Part shown: positions 11,541 through 24,054 of the stretch, in pieces | Position numbering within the stretch: position 1 is the first letter of the stretch | Layout: every line of letters begins with the position of its first letter | Assembly: GCA_019055375.1 (NCBI GenBank) | Contig: JAHQIW010007320.1 | Coordinates: forward strand, 62,001 to 126,000 | Source: Parelaphostrongylus tenuis | Taxonomy: Eukaryota; Nematoda; Chromadorea; Rhabditida; Metastrongylidae | DNA: 64,000 bases | Reading direction: 5' to 3' | Notes under the pieces: model-generated | Database searches by the model: none | Told to the model about the DNA's origin: nothing | The model's input: only the letters and a program-made list of their open reading frames with translations | Program-made: the position numbers and the translations under genes

Positions 11541-12330
11541 TCCTAGATATTAGTAATTATTCGATAGCGTAGATCTCGAAAAAACCAACACGTGCTAGTT
11601 TTTATGGAGAACTTTTGGTGGGTTGTAGTAGTGAAAATAAAGTTGAGTTCCACGCAAGCGTTTTCATCGTGACAGAGCTCTTCCACTAGATTACTGGCAG
11701 TCAGTCATTCGACTATCTCCTAGAGAGCCTGTTTACTCACTGCAACACGGAAGATGAGATTGAGCTCCAGTCAGTACGCATCTGCATGTCGGATATGGTG
11801 CGAGAATGGCCGTGTAAAATGTACGGCTGACCAATCGCGCAGCTCGAATCACAGGTGGCGCGTGAATTGTGTTTCCTTATCTATGGTTTGATCTCATTTT
11901 CATCAAAACAAATCTACTATGTTACTCCATGATTTTCCTTGAATGTTCACATACTTTTGTAGCCAAGGTTACTCGGCTTGGGCATACGAACGGTTTGTTT
12001 GCATTATGAAATGAAAATAGAATGGACGTAGTTTCTTCGGTATTTTTCATCATCCGTACCTTGAACTGACCCTTTAGAGAAAGCTTATTTTCCAGTCCTT
12101 TCTATGGTTTCAGTAGTCATATGATAGTTTTAACCAAAATTTTCAGTAATGTATTTTATTTTCAAAAAGACGCTGGAACAGCAAAAATAGAATTTTGTTA
12201 CTTATTGAAACATTTCTCACTGTTCATGAATTTTCTGCAAACTTTAATAATTAATCGATGGACCAAATCTCCGAGATTCCAGTGATGTTTTCGGTTCTAA
12301 TAAAGTCTATTTATTGTGCTGTACCAGTCA
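11541..12330. repeat. Repeat D block
   Basis: It contains the inverted core attcgatagcgtagatctcg near 11,556-11,576, the linked gacagagctcttcc near 11,675, and another core with aattaatcgatgg near 12,245-12,265. It is strongly diverged and non-coding. Confidence 0.5.
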
Positions 12331-12334
12331 AAAG

Positions 12335-12680
12335 AATGCTAAGTTTCGCGCAGCGCGATTCGACTTCAAACCATAACGCTTTGGCGGTATGTGGATAAGA
12401 TTTCGCCATATTGGCGCCGAGCTAACACAGTTTTACTTGTGTGTGAATAAGATTTCGCAACAAGCGACACCAGTCCGCTGCACATCGATTGCCTTTCAAT
12501 TGTTTTCTGCTGGTTTTTATCAAGTTCCCTTAATAATAAGCTTCTATGTTTTATTAAGTACTAAAAATGACACATTCATGTTCCTACAAAAGCACGGCGT
12601 GATATAAATCAAACATTTGTGCAAGGAAGGCCATCGAATTGAGCTTGCCTTCGGTCCACAGACTTTTTGGCAATGTTATG
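12335..12680 (+). repeat. Dispersed repeat F, copy 1
   Basis: Closely related to 26,000-26,350 in the same orientation: gcgcagcgcgat, ttcgccatattggc, caagttccctnaataata, catgttcctacaaaa and ggtccacagactttttggca. A shorter inverted piece of it also occurs at 24,836-24,920. Its open frames do not match a known family. Confidence 0.7.
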
Positions 12681-12939
12681 CGCATAGCCTCACTGGTTAC
12701 GACAGAGCATGCGCGCCGAGTGTGAAACCCAATCTTCTTTAGCTTTTACATCGCATCAAGAAGTCTTTTTCAAAAACGTGTTAAATTGTTGGAAGTCAAG
12801 GGATTTTACCTATCGATTATTGCGCTGAAACGAACAAATCTGCTTGTATGAGATGGAGTCGACCTTTATGCACAATACAGAATATGTCTCTTTTGCACTA
12901 CACGCCCGCAAATGAGCAATAAAATAATCAGAATTCTCA

Positions 12940-13235
12940 GAAAGGAGCATTTTTAGACACACTTCGATGCGAGGAATTAGAAAATGCCACTGGACGATGG
13001 ATCCACTTAGGACAGACTGAGTTATAACGTTCGGAGTTTGAAGGTGCTATTCTGTGATGATCGGATACCACGTAATATATGACCTGAATTTCAGAATCGC
13101 TTTCAAACGTTTCAGGCAGGATAAGAGCATTTTTAGATAGAGTTTGATGCGAGGAGTCAGAAAATGCCACTGGATGATGGTTCCACGTAGAACAGACTGA
13201 GTTATAACGTTTGGAATATGAATAGCACCTTCATA
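12940..13235. repeat. Tandem duplication, period about 181 bp
   Basis: The block agcatttttaga starts at about 12,946 and again at about 13,127. Each copy is followed by gatgcgagg, agaaaatgccactgga.gatg and agactgagttataacgtt. Two copies, moderately diverged. No known element class. Confidence 0.7.
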
Positions 13236-13239
13236 TTCT

Positions 13240-16200
13240 GCTATTGTGCAAAATGTAAATCCCTGAGGTATTGAGTTGTGTAGATACAATAGAGAGATCG
13301 CTTTCGCAATCCACTGAAGAAGTGGTGTCACAGCAAGTGCACAACCAATAAGCTTGCCTACAGTAAATCAAACTCACATTGATGACCATTCACAGAATAA
13401 TGAAATGTGTCATCTCACGTTGTCAAATCCGTGTCGACAATTCTGAGCTGGCCTTCCAGTCTTTCTATGCAGGGAAGGTTAAGCATGTATATATAGTTTC
13501 TGTTCCCGACAACAATTCTACACTTCGAGTTACGGCGAGATTCTGCCAGCGAGCACCAAAATGGAAAAATCGCTCCTCACTCGTAATCTATCTATATCGT
13601 TCTACACTTTTCGACATAGCTGTTTTACTTGCTTATATTATCTTTATCTGGATGCATGCGAGTCTCAGAAGTATTCAAAGTGGTTGGTTGTTTGCTACAT
13701 TCTACATCAATGATAATTACGATGAAAATATTTGATCATACCTACAAAATTTGCATACGCGCTTTGGTTTGTGCTCATATGGGGTCACAGGATTTATTTT
13801 CGAACGAATCATGAGTTTTGAGATGTACCATCTTTTTGCTTTCCCTTTATCATTGTTCTCATAGTTGCGAAATTCAAAATCATCTATTCACCATCTACTT
13901 CTGCAAATATTGAGTCTATCCAGTGTAGTGATTTTGTCAAAGAAATGATATGTTCCTCATCTTATAGTGATTTTAAACAATATGACTGTTTACTGTATGA
14001 CATTTGATTGAGAAACGTTCTCTTACCTTCCGGATCCTCATTTTGCATTCCAATCGGCGGCCAAATCGTTGCTAGCCTTTTGTTTCCTCTGATAAACATT
14101 CTGTTTAGCTGAACATATTCAAGACATTTGAGATGTTCACAAGTTTATAGTGCTTCAAAAAATTATTTTGATAATGTCCCATACTGCTTCAGTCAACTTG
14201 AATTTATGATGAAATCTCAACACTTTCACATTGTCGTTTTCCATCTCTCGCGTGCATGAGGCACTAGTAGCGTTGATTTCCTTTCTGCCAATAAAATTCA
14301 CATTTGAAGAAGGAAAGCTTACTCCAGAATCCTTTATCATTTCGGATTTCCACTAATGATGACAAATTCGCATTGACAACTCAGGTATCGGCAATTTTAA
14401 GGCATCCAATGACATGTTGGATTCTCTGGAAAATCGACACACTTTTAAGAAGGTACAAATGGACATTAATTTCACGAATGATACTGTTCCTCCTTGATGA
14501 AATAAGTACAGAACACTCCACATATTTCACTAAAGATAGCAGAAATTGGCGAACACGATTTAGAGGATCTTCTCATAACGCCAAATATCCATGACGTGCA
14601 ATTTATGTGAAGGAATGGAGGGCATTGTAGGCAAGATGCGTTGCACGAATACATTTTCTTGTGGATAGTTTTTTTTCCTCCGACGTAATTTCACTCATTG
14701 GATACAAAATCAACACTGACTGAAAGTGTGGCTCGAAAGGATTTTCTTCTGTTGGTAATTTAGTTTCAAAAAATGCCGAAATATTTATATTCGCCGTCAA
14801 GTAATGAAATCACCGAACGGGCAAAGTTGTACACATGGTTGTTCGTGGCTGATGAAGCATTATTGTCATACCGTTAGTTTTGGGTGTTTTTGAGACCTCG
14901 TCCAAAAGAACGCAGTCTTATAACATTTTTTTAGCTTTTATGGATCTTCATAGAAAAACAATTATATTTTACCAGCCACGAGCAAGCTAGTGCACGACTT
15001 TACCTGTGAGATGATTTTATCACTTGACGGCGCGCAAATATTTCGGCGTCAGCTCCTCTATGCAGGGAACATCTCCCAATGGAGCTGACTGAACCGAAAG
15101 GCACCATGCAACTACGAGGCTGTAGCACCGAAGCACGTGTCTTGCACTGTATAAATTCCATAAAAGGCCTTATGAAAGACTCAGAAAATATGTTGTCGTT
15201 ATCTTGCTTTGAGCGAGGTTTCGAAAAAACTCGAAACAAAGATTCCAACAATGTTTGACATTTGTTAGAAAATATGCGATCTAATGTTTGAAAGGCAGAT
15301 TTTGTTAGATAAACGATAAATAAATGTCATGTGTACCTTACTATGATCATCATGACATCATACGATGCATCTCTGGCATGTTACGATCACAGAAATTTAC
15401 TTAAGAGAATATAATTTACATATGATATGTACGAGTAATCTCATACCCAATTATTTCCACCGAAAGGTATAACGTATCTATGGTCGTGCTGCGAATGATT
15501 TGAAAAAGCTTCTGTGTTCATTACATCGATTCCTTCAAATCTAGGCTATTGGCAAGATGCCAGGTCCATCGAATATTATTTCACCGAGAACCACAATACA
15601 CTCCCCACATACTTCGTGGAGAAATTCTCATGTTGCCGTACCGAAATAGCAGTTTGGAATAGCGTTCATGATGTAAAAAAGAAGGTAGAAACCCAGTAAC
15701 TGTATCAGATGGTTTGATTAGAAGGAGCGTTAGATAGCCGGAACATCTCCAGGAGTGATCAATACAAGGGGCAATCTTTATAAATTGATGCAGAATTCGA
15801 AATAAGCATCCACACAGATGTTGATGTTTCTACAGATTCCGCATTCTTCAGAGCACTAAGGTAGTAATATTAAGACTTGTATTACTGCGTTTAATTTTTT
15901 GCTGGCATGCCACGAAGCCATTGGGTGGGCAGGTGCGCGCCAGGGACTATTTGATAGTTTTCTAAAGAAATCAGGACTTTATTGTTTTTGAAGGTAATTT
16001 GCTTGTCAGTAATTGGTTGATTGTGATACAGGAGATTTTGACTAGGCTATCGGCAGCAAAAAAACCCTTACGCGTCCTCTAAAACCCCGCAGTGCTCAAG
16101 GTGAAAGCTAGATTTACAAATAGATCATACACTAGAATGTTATTGGACTTTTTTACGCTATCTGTTTTGTATTTACTCATATCTCATCGATTTTTTCTTC

Positions 16201-18510
16201 TGTCTGCTGACTCAGCAATATTTTTTTCTCTTTGTACAGCTCCACAAAGAATAAATCACCACATGAACGAGTACATCTAATTTTGTACTTCTGATATTAA
16301 AATATTACAACATAAACCTCTCAATTTTGATATCCTCTCATTCCATGCAACAACGAAAAGTCATCATTGTGATTGGAACTTGCGAGAAGATCCGTAGTCT
16401 GTGAAAACGATGCTGCATCCTCCATGCGCTACCACCTCATCGATAACTTTTCAAAACTCATTGTTAATGGAATATTATAAAATCTATGAATGAGGCCTTT
16501 AAAAACTTGTAGAACAAACCTTGTTCTCCGCCCAAGCGATAAATCAATTTTTCTTATCACTATACTAAATTACGAATTATTCATTGCTGCATCCTTTGCC
16601 ACTGCCCAGTAGCTAATTTTACGTGCTCCATGTAATTTCTTTGATTGAATGCCCTTGCATGAAGCTACTTCATCTCGTCCATATCCCACCATTCCAAATT
16701 CTCTGATGTAACCGCATGCAGATGGTTTTCTAGGAGAAAAAATACATTATAGCCAATGTGGTTCACCCAGTTGTTGAGAACAAGTATGTCCCTCTTAAGT
16801 AAAAAGTTTTAGCTTAAGAAGTGTTAAGTATTTGCAGACAATCGTAGAGCTGATAATTATAGCGAACATCTAGTTGTGAGGAGTACGATGCGTATTAATG
16901 CGTAATATAGATATTTCGAGTTGAAGGTTCTGTTATGCCTGCAGATAAGGACTAGGAAATTCTGCTGAATTGCTTTTCAAAAACAGTGATAACGAGCAAG
17001 TTGGTGACAAAGCCGACAATGCCATGCAAAGCGATGCAGTCGTCATACATTTTGGCCCTTGGTAGTGCGACTCGGATCAATATAGTTCGAAAATGAGAAA
17101 TACTCCGTGAGTCCTTAGGAACGTGCTGTGGCTCGGAATCAAAACTCTAAGCGACGAGCAAGTGTTTGAAACGACATAATGTTCGAGTGCGAAGCGACAG
17201 TCGACGTCTATACGGTATTCATGACCGATCTTGCACCATTGTACACCTACAAAGATTGGCCAACGCAGGTGCAAGCATAACTCTAGAAGTGACTTTCCGC
17301 AAACCATTGTTAAGCTGAAGGTCGCATGTATTTTGAAAAGCATGACTGAATAAATATTTCAAACAAAGATTCTCGAGCATCAAAATGAATTTCTGGATTG
17401 TGCATGTCCTCCAATAACGTGTTCCACGCTGCTCACTATGCGATTACTTTGTCTTCACTTTTGTCGACCTTTGGAAGCAGTCACCATAGAAGACTCGGCC
17501 TTTTGGTGGCCAAAAATATTCGGTCTTTAGAAGTGGTTTCCAGAGAAGATGTCACGCAGAATCCTACCCCACTATTTGATGACGAGAAAAATGTGTTCAA
17601 GGGGACGTAATGCTCAGATGCAAGAAAACTAACGACTCCACAGACCACATGTCGGACGCCTGAGAGCTGAATTTAGAACAGACAAATCCCTTGGCCACGA
17701 GAACAATTTTGAGTAGAAGACACTCTCGCTCGTATTCAAATACTCCACAAACTGTTAAAAGCGGACTCTTTCAAGACTTTCTCCTGCTACATACTAAAAC
17801 GCTTTGCAAGTAAGATTCCTATAGAAGTTCTACACTATGGATTACGTGCTTTCAAATCACACTTTACACTATCATTGGAAGTAAAAAGTATCCCAAAAGT
17901 GTAGTGATCGTTTTGCAAAGTAGGAGTTATTAAAAAATTTGGCGGCTTTCGCGCTGAATCTACGTTAAAGAAAGACCCTTCGGGTATAATTCTCCCTTTT
18001 CGTTGCAGCAAATTCATCTTAGAATCAGTATCACTGTAGCAGTACCAAAAAACCGCTGCGAAGCTTAGAAACAAACGATCTAGTCCATAATAAGGCGTAA
18101 TCCTCTGTTAATTCAATAAAGAGCACTTGAAATGGCTTTCTAAAATTGAACCTTGGTAATAAAACCTCTATCTCTTAACTTATTCCAAATATTTCATAAT
18201 GAGAGTTAGGGAAATTTGAAACAACGGGCGTTTTTTCAAATCAAAAGTACGTTTGTAACAGTATCAGTGATGTTCATGCTTTTAATACCGAGAAGGTTTG
18301 CTTGGAATCAAAATTCACTTATATAGGCATTAACAAATTCGATGTTACACTGAAACAAAAGCAGTTCATTCCGAAAACAAAACCTTATCTACTTCCCTCC
18401 TGTAGAGTATAGTATGAATGAATGATTCTTTATAATGACCAAGCTCAGTTTCAGAATCGAGATTCCTGAAGCTATCTAATGACTAAGAAAACAGAAGTGA
18501 AGTAAGGAAC
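13240..18510. other. Long stretch without recognised genes or repeats
   Basis: Open frames such as 13,379-13,735 (118 codons, plus), 15,000-15,251 (minus) and 17,077-17,343 (minus) show no family motif and no convincing splice partners. I found no clear copies of SINE-A, SINE-B, MITE-C or mariner here. The 13,379 frame is the longest and could include an exon, but nothing in it is recognisable. Confidence 0.45.
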
Positions 18511-18514
18511 TAAT

Positions 18515-18990
18515 GTTATACAGAAGCTACTAGGTTAAAAAAAGTTTTGGAGACTTCAACAGCATGATATAACTTCCATGCACAGCATGGGACATTACAA
18601 TTTCTTATGTAGGACTTTCCTAGTGAAGCCCTAAATATTACTTCTTTTTCTTTGTTACACGCCTCCTCCATCTCCAACGATATAATCAAAGTTTTGATCA
18701 AAAGGTGTAGCTTGGCCTTTCTGAACCCACTGCTTGTTGCAAGTGTGGCTAACCATGTATACCCACTTCTCGTCCAAAGTCACAGTGCATTTCCAAAATC
18801 AGTCATCCAATGAGCTGTTCAGCAGCTGGCGACAAATTACGACTATGCAGGCGGCTTACGCTTAAGTGAGTTTGTGCGGGTCTTGTCTGGCTTCTTGTGG
18901 ACGAAGTTAAGCTGGTGTAGAGGAGTTAGCGTCTCTACACTAAGTTGCGAAGGCGTGGTAATGTATTAAACTAGTGGTGCCATGCCCTCG
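18515..18990 (-). pseudogene. Mariner-like transposase fragment, N-terminal/middle part
   Basis: The stretch 18,724-18,990 is nearly the same as 24,538-24,835. On the minus strand it encodes the block around the first catalytic Asp, V-T-L-D-E-K-W-V (family usually TGDEKWV), at about 18,760-18,785, preceded by the LLNSSLDD block. After about 18,720 the similarity fades, and the catalytic HDNARPH block is missing. Probably a truncated relative of the 24.1 kb element. Confidence 0.75.
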
Positions 18991-19650
18991 AACAGATTTG
19001 GCAGCAATTCGCTAATCATGAATGGAATGAAGCTCTGGAAAACCGTGGCCGCGGACGAGCCATCACAACATATGTGTCGCGGAGCAGCTCGAGTCCTGCG
19101 TCATGTGCGCTTCCAGGTAGAGAGTGGTATCCTTGATGAATGCGTAATGGGTGTTTTATTCTGCTTCTGCTCATAAAAAATTGATAATGGCTACGATGAA
19201 CATTATATGATCAAAATGTCTCTTAAGTGTTACTAGCGTGCCAAATTATGTAGCTTGTTTATCAAACCGATGGATCCTATCATTGTTTTTGTCCCCCCAG
19301 ACAAATTCATAGGGATGGAGAGCATAGTAAGCGTCGTGGGCGCAAAAACGAATCAAGGACCATGTGTGTGAGCTGCCCAGCACCTGCAACATCTAGTCCT
19401 ACTTTCTTCAACTGCGCCGACATAGTGCATCCTAATATGAGTATTGAGCAAAGGAAATCGCTATCTGGCTAATGTAATCCAAGTTCTTTCAATTTTCTCA
19501 TCATGTGTTATTATAGATGCATCACACCTGATATAGTACAACATAAAGATAAGGCTGGAATTGCTTGTCATATAATAAAACAATTATGTAGTGGTTGTGA
19601 TTTTTTTGTGTTACTGTGACAATCAATCTGTTATGCAATCTCAAAGACTT
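18991..19650. other. No recognised feature
   Basis: Contains a short frame at 18,982-19,176 and AT-rich DNA. No motif or repeat could be assigned. Confidence 0.4.
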
Positions 19651-19654
19651 ATCT

Positions 19655-20880
19655 CGCGTGGCCAATACTGGGTTGGTAGTAATAGTAATAAGCGTAATAG
19701 CAGTAGTAGTTTTAGCAACAGTCGCACGACTGGCGTTTTGGAGAGTAAGCCTAATACAATGCACGCCCAAATTTCGAGGAACTCACCGAAACTTCATCTA
19801 TCGAATTGCTACTACTATTGCTGCTACTAATATTACCACTATTCTTATTTTTTCTTTCTTCTCAAACGGGGGCACGAAGTGTTAAATCCAAGCTTTATGC
19901 ACACAATCAAACAGCTAAGTTCTGGCAGGTCGCCTTCGTCAGAGCCTGGAAAGGTCAACGTCGTGTACAATCCAGTCGGTCAAACACTTCCATCACTTCT
20001 TTAGAGAAAACTGTCAGACCTAAATTTCAATCGCATCAAGCACAAAGTACACTTTAAACATACTCACTGCTTTTATTATATGCCTTCCATTGAATGAACA
20101 GGTGAAGAGCAACGGAACGGTAATCACATAGGCCAGTAATGCATTATACCTATCAAAACGGTCTATAACTGACTCATATCACGGGTGATTGCGAGGCATT
20201 CTTCCCTGCGGTTCATAGCTGGATTGGTCGTGTTTATCCAGAAAGCCTCAAGTATCTTTCGCGTTGATGTTTTTTGCTCGTGCTCAAGGATGGTGACCTC
20301 TACATCAAATCCTCCGGCACTGACGCAGTCACAGGGTGCTCTTCTGCGCGAGTAAAAAGCGGTCTACCCGTTTCGCCAATAAATTTATCGTCGCATTCTC
20401 TGCAAGAGATTAGGTACACTGTGCCTACGATTATGCAATCACCGTCTCCGCCGTAAGGACGCATTCGGCGGTTTTTTTTGCTGTGCAGGGGCGCTCATAC
20501 AAACGATTACGAACTAATTGGCGCCTAAGAGTATTTGCTGGTATTTCTATTACTGACACCAGATGCTCTAAGCCTGCTCTTTTCGAACCACGTACTTATC
20601 TCATTTGTAAAGAAGGGAAGGATAAACGGGGTCTTACTTTCTTTAGAACTTTCATGCAAAGACGTGTTGTTTCGTCTAAACCTAAGCCGAGATGTTACAA
20701 ATTCGTATCCATTTGAAATGGCTATTTCCCGAGCCAGTTTCACGGATCCTACTTTCTGCTCCATCCTGGTACATGCATTGGCGGCTGTTCGGAACATGTT
20801 TTTTACTAGCGCCTTTTTTATTGCGAGGAATGAGAGGAGATATAGTGGATCAAGATATTTTTATTACTTGGCTTTCGGTA
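19655..20880 (-). mobile_element. Penelope-like retroelement, 3' half with GIY-YIG region
   Basis: On the minus strand, 20,797 down to 20,525 encodes a linker following the reverse transcriptase (KTPFILPFFTNEIS), and 20,580-20,490 gives IPANTLRRQLVRNRLYERPC. The latter is the signature of Penelope elements ahead of the nuclease. At 20,430-20,330 comes the GIY-YIG-type core VYLISCRECDDKFIGETGRP, followed after a deletion by LEAFWINTTNPAMNRREE and the 3' untranslated tail to about 19,840. About 60 bases are missing relative to the plus-strand copy, between the EEH block and the GGFDV block, and stops break the frame. The RT catalytic core is not in the window. Known Penelope elements carry RT plus a GIY-YIG endonuclease and often have tandem or inverted terminal repeats. 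Confidence 0.85.
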
Positions 20881-21610
20881 CCACTTTGACGGTGAGCGTA
20901 GGCACAGTGTACCTAATCTCTTGCAGAGCATGCGACGATAAATATATTGGCGAAACGACTAGGTCGCTCTATGCTCGCATAGAAGAACACCTAGCTGACA
21001 TGCGCCATACTACAGAAAAACACCCCGCTAGGTATGCATAAAGCCCAAAAGCATGCCGGAGGATTTGATGTAGTGGTCACCATCCTTGAGCACGAGAAAA
21101 AACATCAACGCGAAAGATACTTGAGGCTTTCTGGATAAACACGACCAATCCAGCTATGAACCGCAGGGAAGAATGCCTCGCAATCACCCGTGATATGAGT
21201 CAGTTATAGACTGTTTTGATAGGTATAATGCATTACTGGCCTATGTGATTACCGTTCCGTTGCTCTTCACCTGTTCATTCAATGGAAGGCATATAATAAA
21301 AGCAGTGAGTATGTTTAAAGTGTACTTTGTGCTTGATGCGATTGAAATTTAGGTCTGACAGTTTTCTCTAAAGAAGTGATGGAAGTGTTTGACCGACTGG
21401 ATTGTACACGACTTTGACCTTTCCCGGCTCTGACGAAGAGGACCTGCCGAAAGGTTAGCTGTTTCATTGTGTGAACAAAGCTTGGATTTAACACCTCGTG
21501 CCCCGTTTGTGAAGTAAGAAAAAATCAGAATCACTAAAGCATGCCGAGGTTAATAGACAGTCGATCTTGGGATTTATTACTATTATTACCAGCCTCGCGT
21601 TAGTTAAACA
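20866..21610 (+). mobile_element. Penelope-like retroelement 3' part, inverted partner copy
   Basis: Plus-strand copy of the same element, running away from the first. GIY-YIG-type core VYLISCRACDDKYIGETTRS followed by LYARIEEHLADMRH lies at 20,908-21,010. A frame change then leads to ILEHEKKHQRERYLEAFWIN and TTNPAMNRREECLAITRD by 21,200. The 3' tail 21,200-21,510 is the reverse complement of 19,860-20,170, and weaker similarity continues to about 21,605/19,660. The nuclease is intact around Y-I-G and the Arg of the following helix (SLYARIEEH), but a stop at about 21,038 ends the frame early. Only the part 3' of the RT is present. Confidence 0.85.
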
Positions 21611-21639
21611 CGATAGGTTCCTGGGACTTCTACTAAAAA

Positions 21640-21948
21640 AGGATAAAGAATAAATTATAAAGCTCTCAACGTTGATCAATTTCTGAGAGATGCGCCATAC
21701 ATTCGTCTTCAATTTTTCAACTTCCTCTGAGGCGATTGAAAGCATATCCGGCTTTTCAATGACTCGCGGTGATCTCCCGCTGTATCGAGTCAGTGCTGCT
21801 TATCCTCTCTCAGACAAACCTGAGCCCATTCAGGTACCGTTGATCGACTCCGGAAGGGTGGATGGCTTTTGAGCCATGAGCGCGAGATCGAACCATCGAC
21901 CTTGTGTGCGATGCAGAGCGCCTCTAACCGCTGCGCCTCATGCGCAAG
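21640..21948 (-). mobile_element. SINE-A copy 2 (tRNA-derived, head retained)
   Basis: On the minus strand it begins with an RNA polymerase III internal promoter: A-box-like aggcgcagcggttagaggc, then B-box ggttcgatctcgcgctcatg about 40 bases later. The body follows and ends in a pyrimidine/AT-rich gctttataatttattc tail. It is full length relative to 57,842-58,137 and 38,012-38,312. A tRNA-like head joined to an unrelated body is the defining layout of tRNA-derived SINEs. Confidence 0.8.
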
Positions 21949-22144
21949 ATCTATATTTCCTATAAGTTTTGGCGCTAGAGCGGTAATCACCGAATTTGTC
22001 AATCAGGAGTAATTTGATTACATGATTTTGATATAGCTCGCCTACGAATTTTCTGCAAACAATTAAGTATACAAATTGCCTATACTTGTTCTGAAGTGGA
22101 GCTGTCGTGAAAGAAATTACTTGCTCTTCATGCCATGCACGAGT

Positions 22145-22270
22145 GGCGCGTGAGGGAAAATGACAGTGAAGTGACGTGCAGAATTATTAGAGCTCGGAGC
22201 GACGACTCAATTGCAGAAAGGTCGGCTAGAAAGTGGTTCGTGAAGAAAAGAGAAGCGTTTTGAGGGACCA
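22145..22270 (+). pseudogene. Mariner-like transposase N-terminal fragment
   Basis: One open frame reads HEWRVRENDSEVTCRIIRAR and then DDSIAERSARKWFVKKREAF before a stop. This fits the second helix-turn-helix of mariner transposases (HEF..G....A...I....G.......A..WF..F..G.F). Nothing downstream continues the gene. It is a short relic. Confidence 0.5.
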
Positions 22271-22849
22271 GTAGCACCCGGGCCGTTTACAGGAATTTCC
22301 ATTAATCTTGCTTGTCCCTTTACCAGCAATTTCCGCTATGCACATTCGTTCATGAGTAGCAAGCGAATATTTTCCCACGACAGCTCCATCATGCAAGTAT
22401 AGATGAGTTCTATAGCAAAGTGTTTGAAAGAAACTGCGCAGTTGAACAACACCTAATGATGTAGCTCCATTTACTTGTGGTTATAAATTTATTGTTCATT
22501 CCTCTAATGCCAAAACTTATGAAAGAACCTAATAGTTGTTAATGCCGAGGTTCGGAAAAAGTTGGTCTTTCGAGACAAGGATTTGGGCGTATAGAATGAA
22601 CAATCATGATCTCTTTTTCATGAAAGAACACCTAGAGAGACTAATATAACAGAAGCATAGGAATTGTAAATCTATTTTATTTTTTTTGTGCCGTGTATGG
22701 AAAATGCCGCTTCTCAGCAAATTTTAGAAGCCAGTGCTTCACCATCAGAAATAAATTTTCTCGTGAAATTTTTTGAATCAACGCTCTTCATTTCTTTTCT
22801 TTTCCTTTTTTTTTTGCTAGTCCCTTCTTTTTAACGAAAACAGACATTC

Positions 22850-22946
22850 ACACATACATACATACATGCACGCATACATACATACATACATACGTACATA
22901 CATACATACATACATACATACATACATACATACATACATACATACG

Positions 22947-22978
<32 letters not shown>

Positions 22979-23154
22979 CAACATACATACATACATACAT
23001 GATGCATACACGCATTACATACATACATACATACGTACATACATACATACATATATACAGACATATAAACACACATATATACACACACATACATTCATGC
23101 ATATATGCATACATACATACATACATACATACATACATACATCGCATACATACA

Positions 23155-23185
<31 letters not shown>

Positions 23186-23220
23186 CATACATACAGAAAT
23201 ACATACATACTTGAATATAC
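22850..23220. repeat. (TACA)n / (CATA)n tetranucleotide microsatellite
   Basis: About 370 bases are almost entirely tacatacataca steps with interruptions such as tacgtaca and tatata. The long open frames on both strands here (Tyr-Ile-His-Thr and Met-Tyr-Val-Cys repeats) are by-products and not genes. Confidence 0.95.
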
Positions 23221-24050
23221 ATAATCATACGCAAGCGAATATGATAATTTCTCCTCCCGTATACATCTTAGATTCTTGAGGAAACGTTAACGTATATGCT
23301 TAATGGGTTTTCATTACTAGTTCTTACCATTTTTGAACTTTCAAAGTGCTCAACTAGTGCACTGCATATGGAAGCTCTCAGTAAAATGCGCGCGATCGTT
23401 GATTCAATCCATGAGGGCAAAAATACCTCCTCCTCTCACCTTTTTACAAATGCCGCTTAGCTTGAAAGATCTTTCTTCCAATTCATGGCATCCGATGGAG
23501 TTTACGGTGAATATACGAAAGCTCTCCGACTGTTTTAAGAACTAGCACAAAAATCAGCTTAACTGACAATCAGCGAGCTTTCCAACTAAAACAGAATTAT
23601 CCATCTGAGACTGAACCAGTGACAAAATTTGAGAACAACTGTCGATGGCAGAAGCTAGACAGTGGACTGAAGAGAAGAAATACTGATGTTGGCGTAGTAT
23701 GCAGAGTAGCGTCTCTTGGAGACATAAGTATGAATAGTCCCTTTGACAGGCGATCTCTTCCGTTTATCTTGACCAGTCCAGTCTGTTGATAAGAATACTT
23801 CTACGTGCAAAGCTAATCAAACTCCTTGGGTTTCGCGTAAGTCATACACGATTCACCGACTGCCGCGGGAATTTGTATTGGCACGAGTCTCGACCCCATA
23901 AGGTTTTAGATTTTAAAAGGGATTTTATCATAACTGATGCTGGAACATCACAGAAAAAGATTTTATGAAGAGATTCTCAGTCAGAACAACGCCATTTTTC
24001 TCAGAAATATTTACGCTGCCACGCGAAGGCACATCCTACCAAAAGTATAT
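23221..24050. other. No recognised feature
   Basis: Short open frames only; no repeat or family match found. Confidence 0.4.
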
Positions 24051-24054
24051 ATTT

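Noticed and set aside
13379..13735. 118-codon plus-strand frame as a membrane protein gene
   Set aside because: Hydrophobic stretch but no family motif, start context or splice partner; likely chance in AT-rich DNA.
22850..23220. CRISPR-like array
   Set aside because: Tandem simple repeat without unique spacers; eukaryotic microsatellite.
22817..23279. Long open frames of 128-137 codons on both strands
   Set aside because: They are translations of the TACA tetranucleotide microsatellite and have no protein-like composition.
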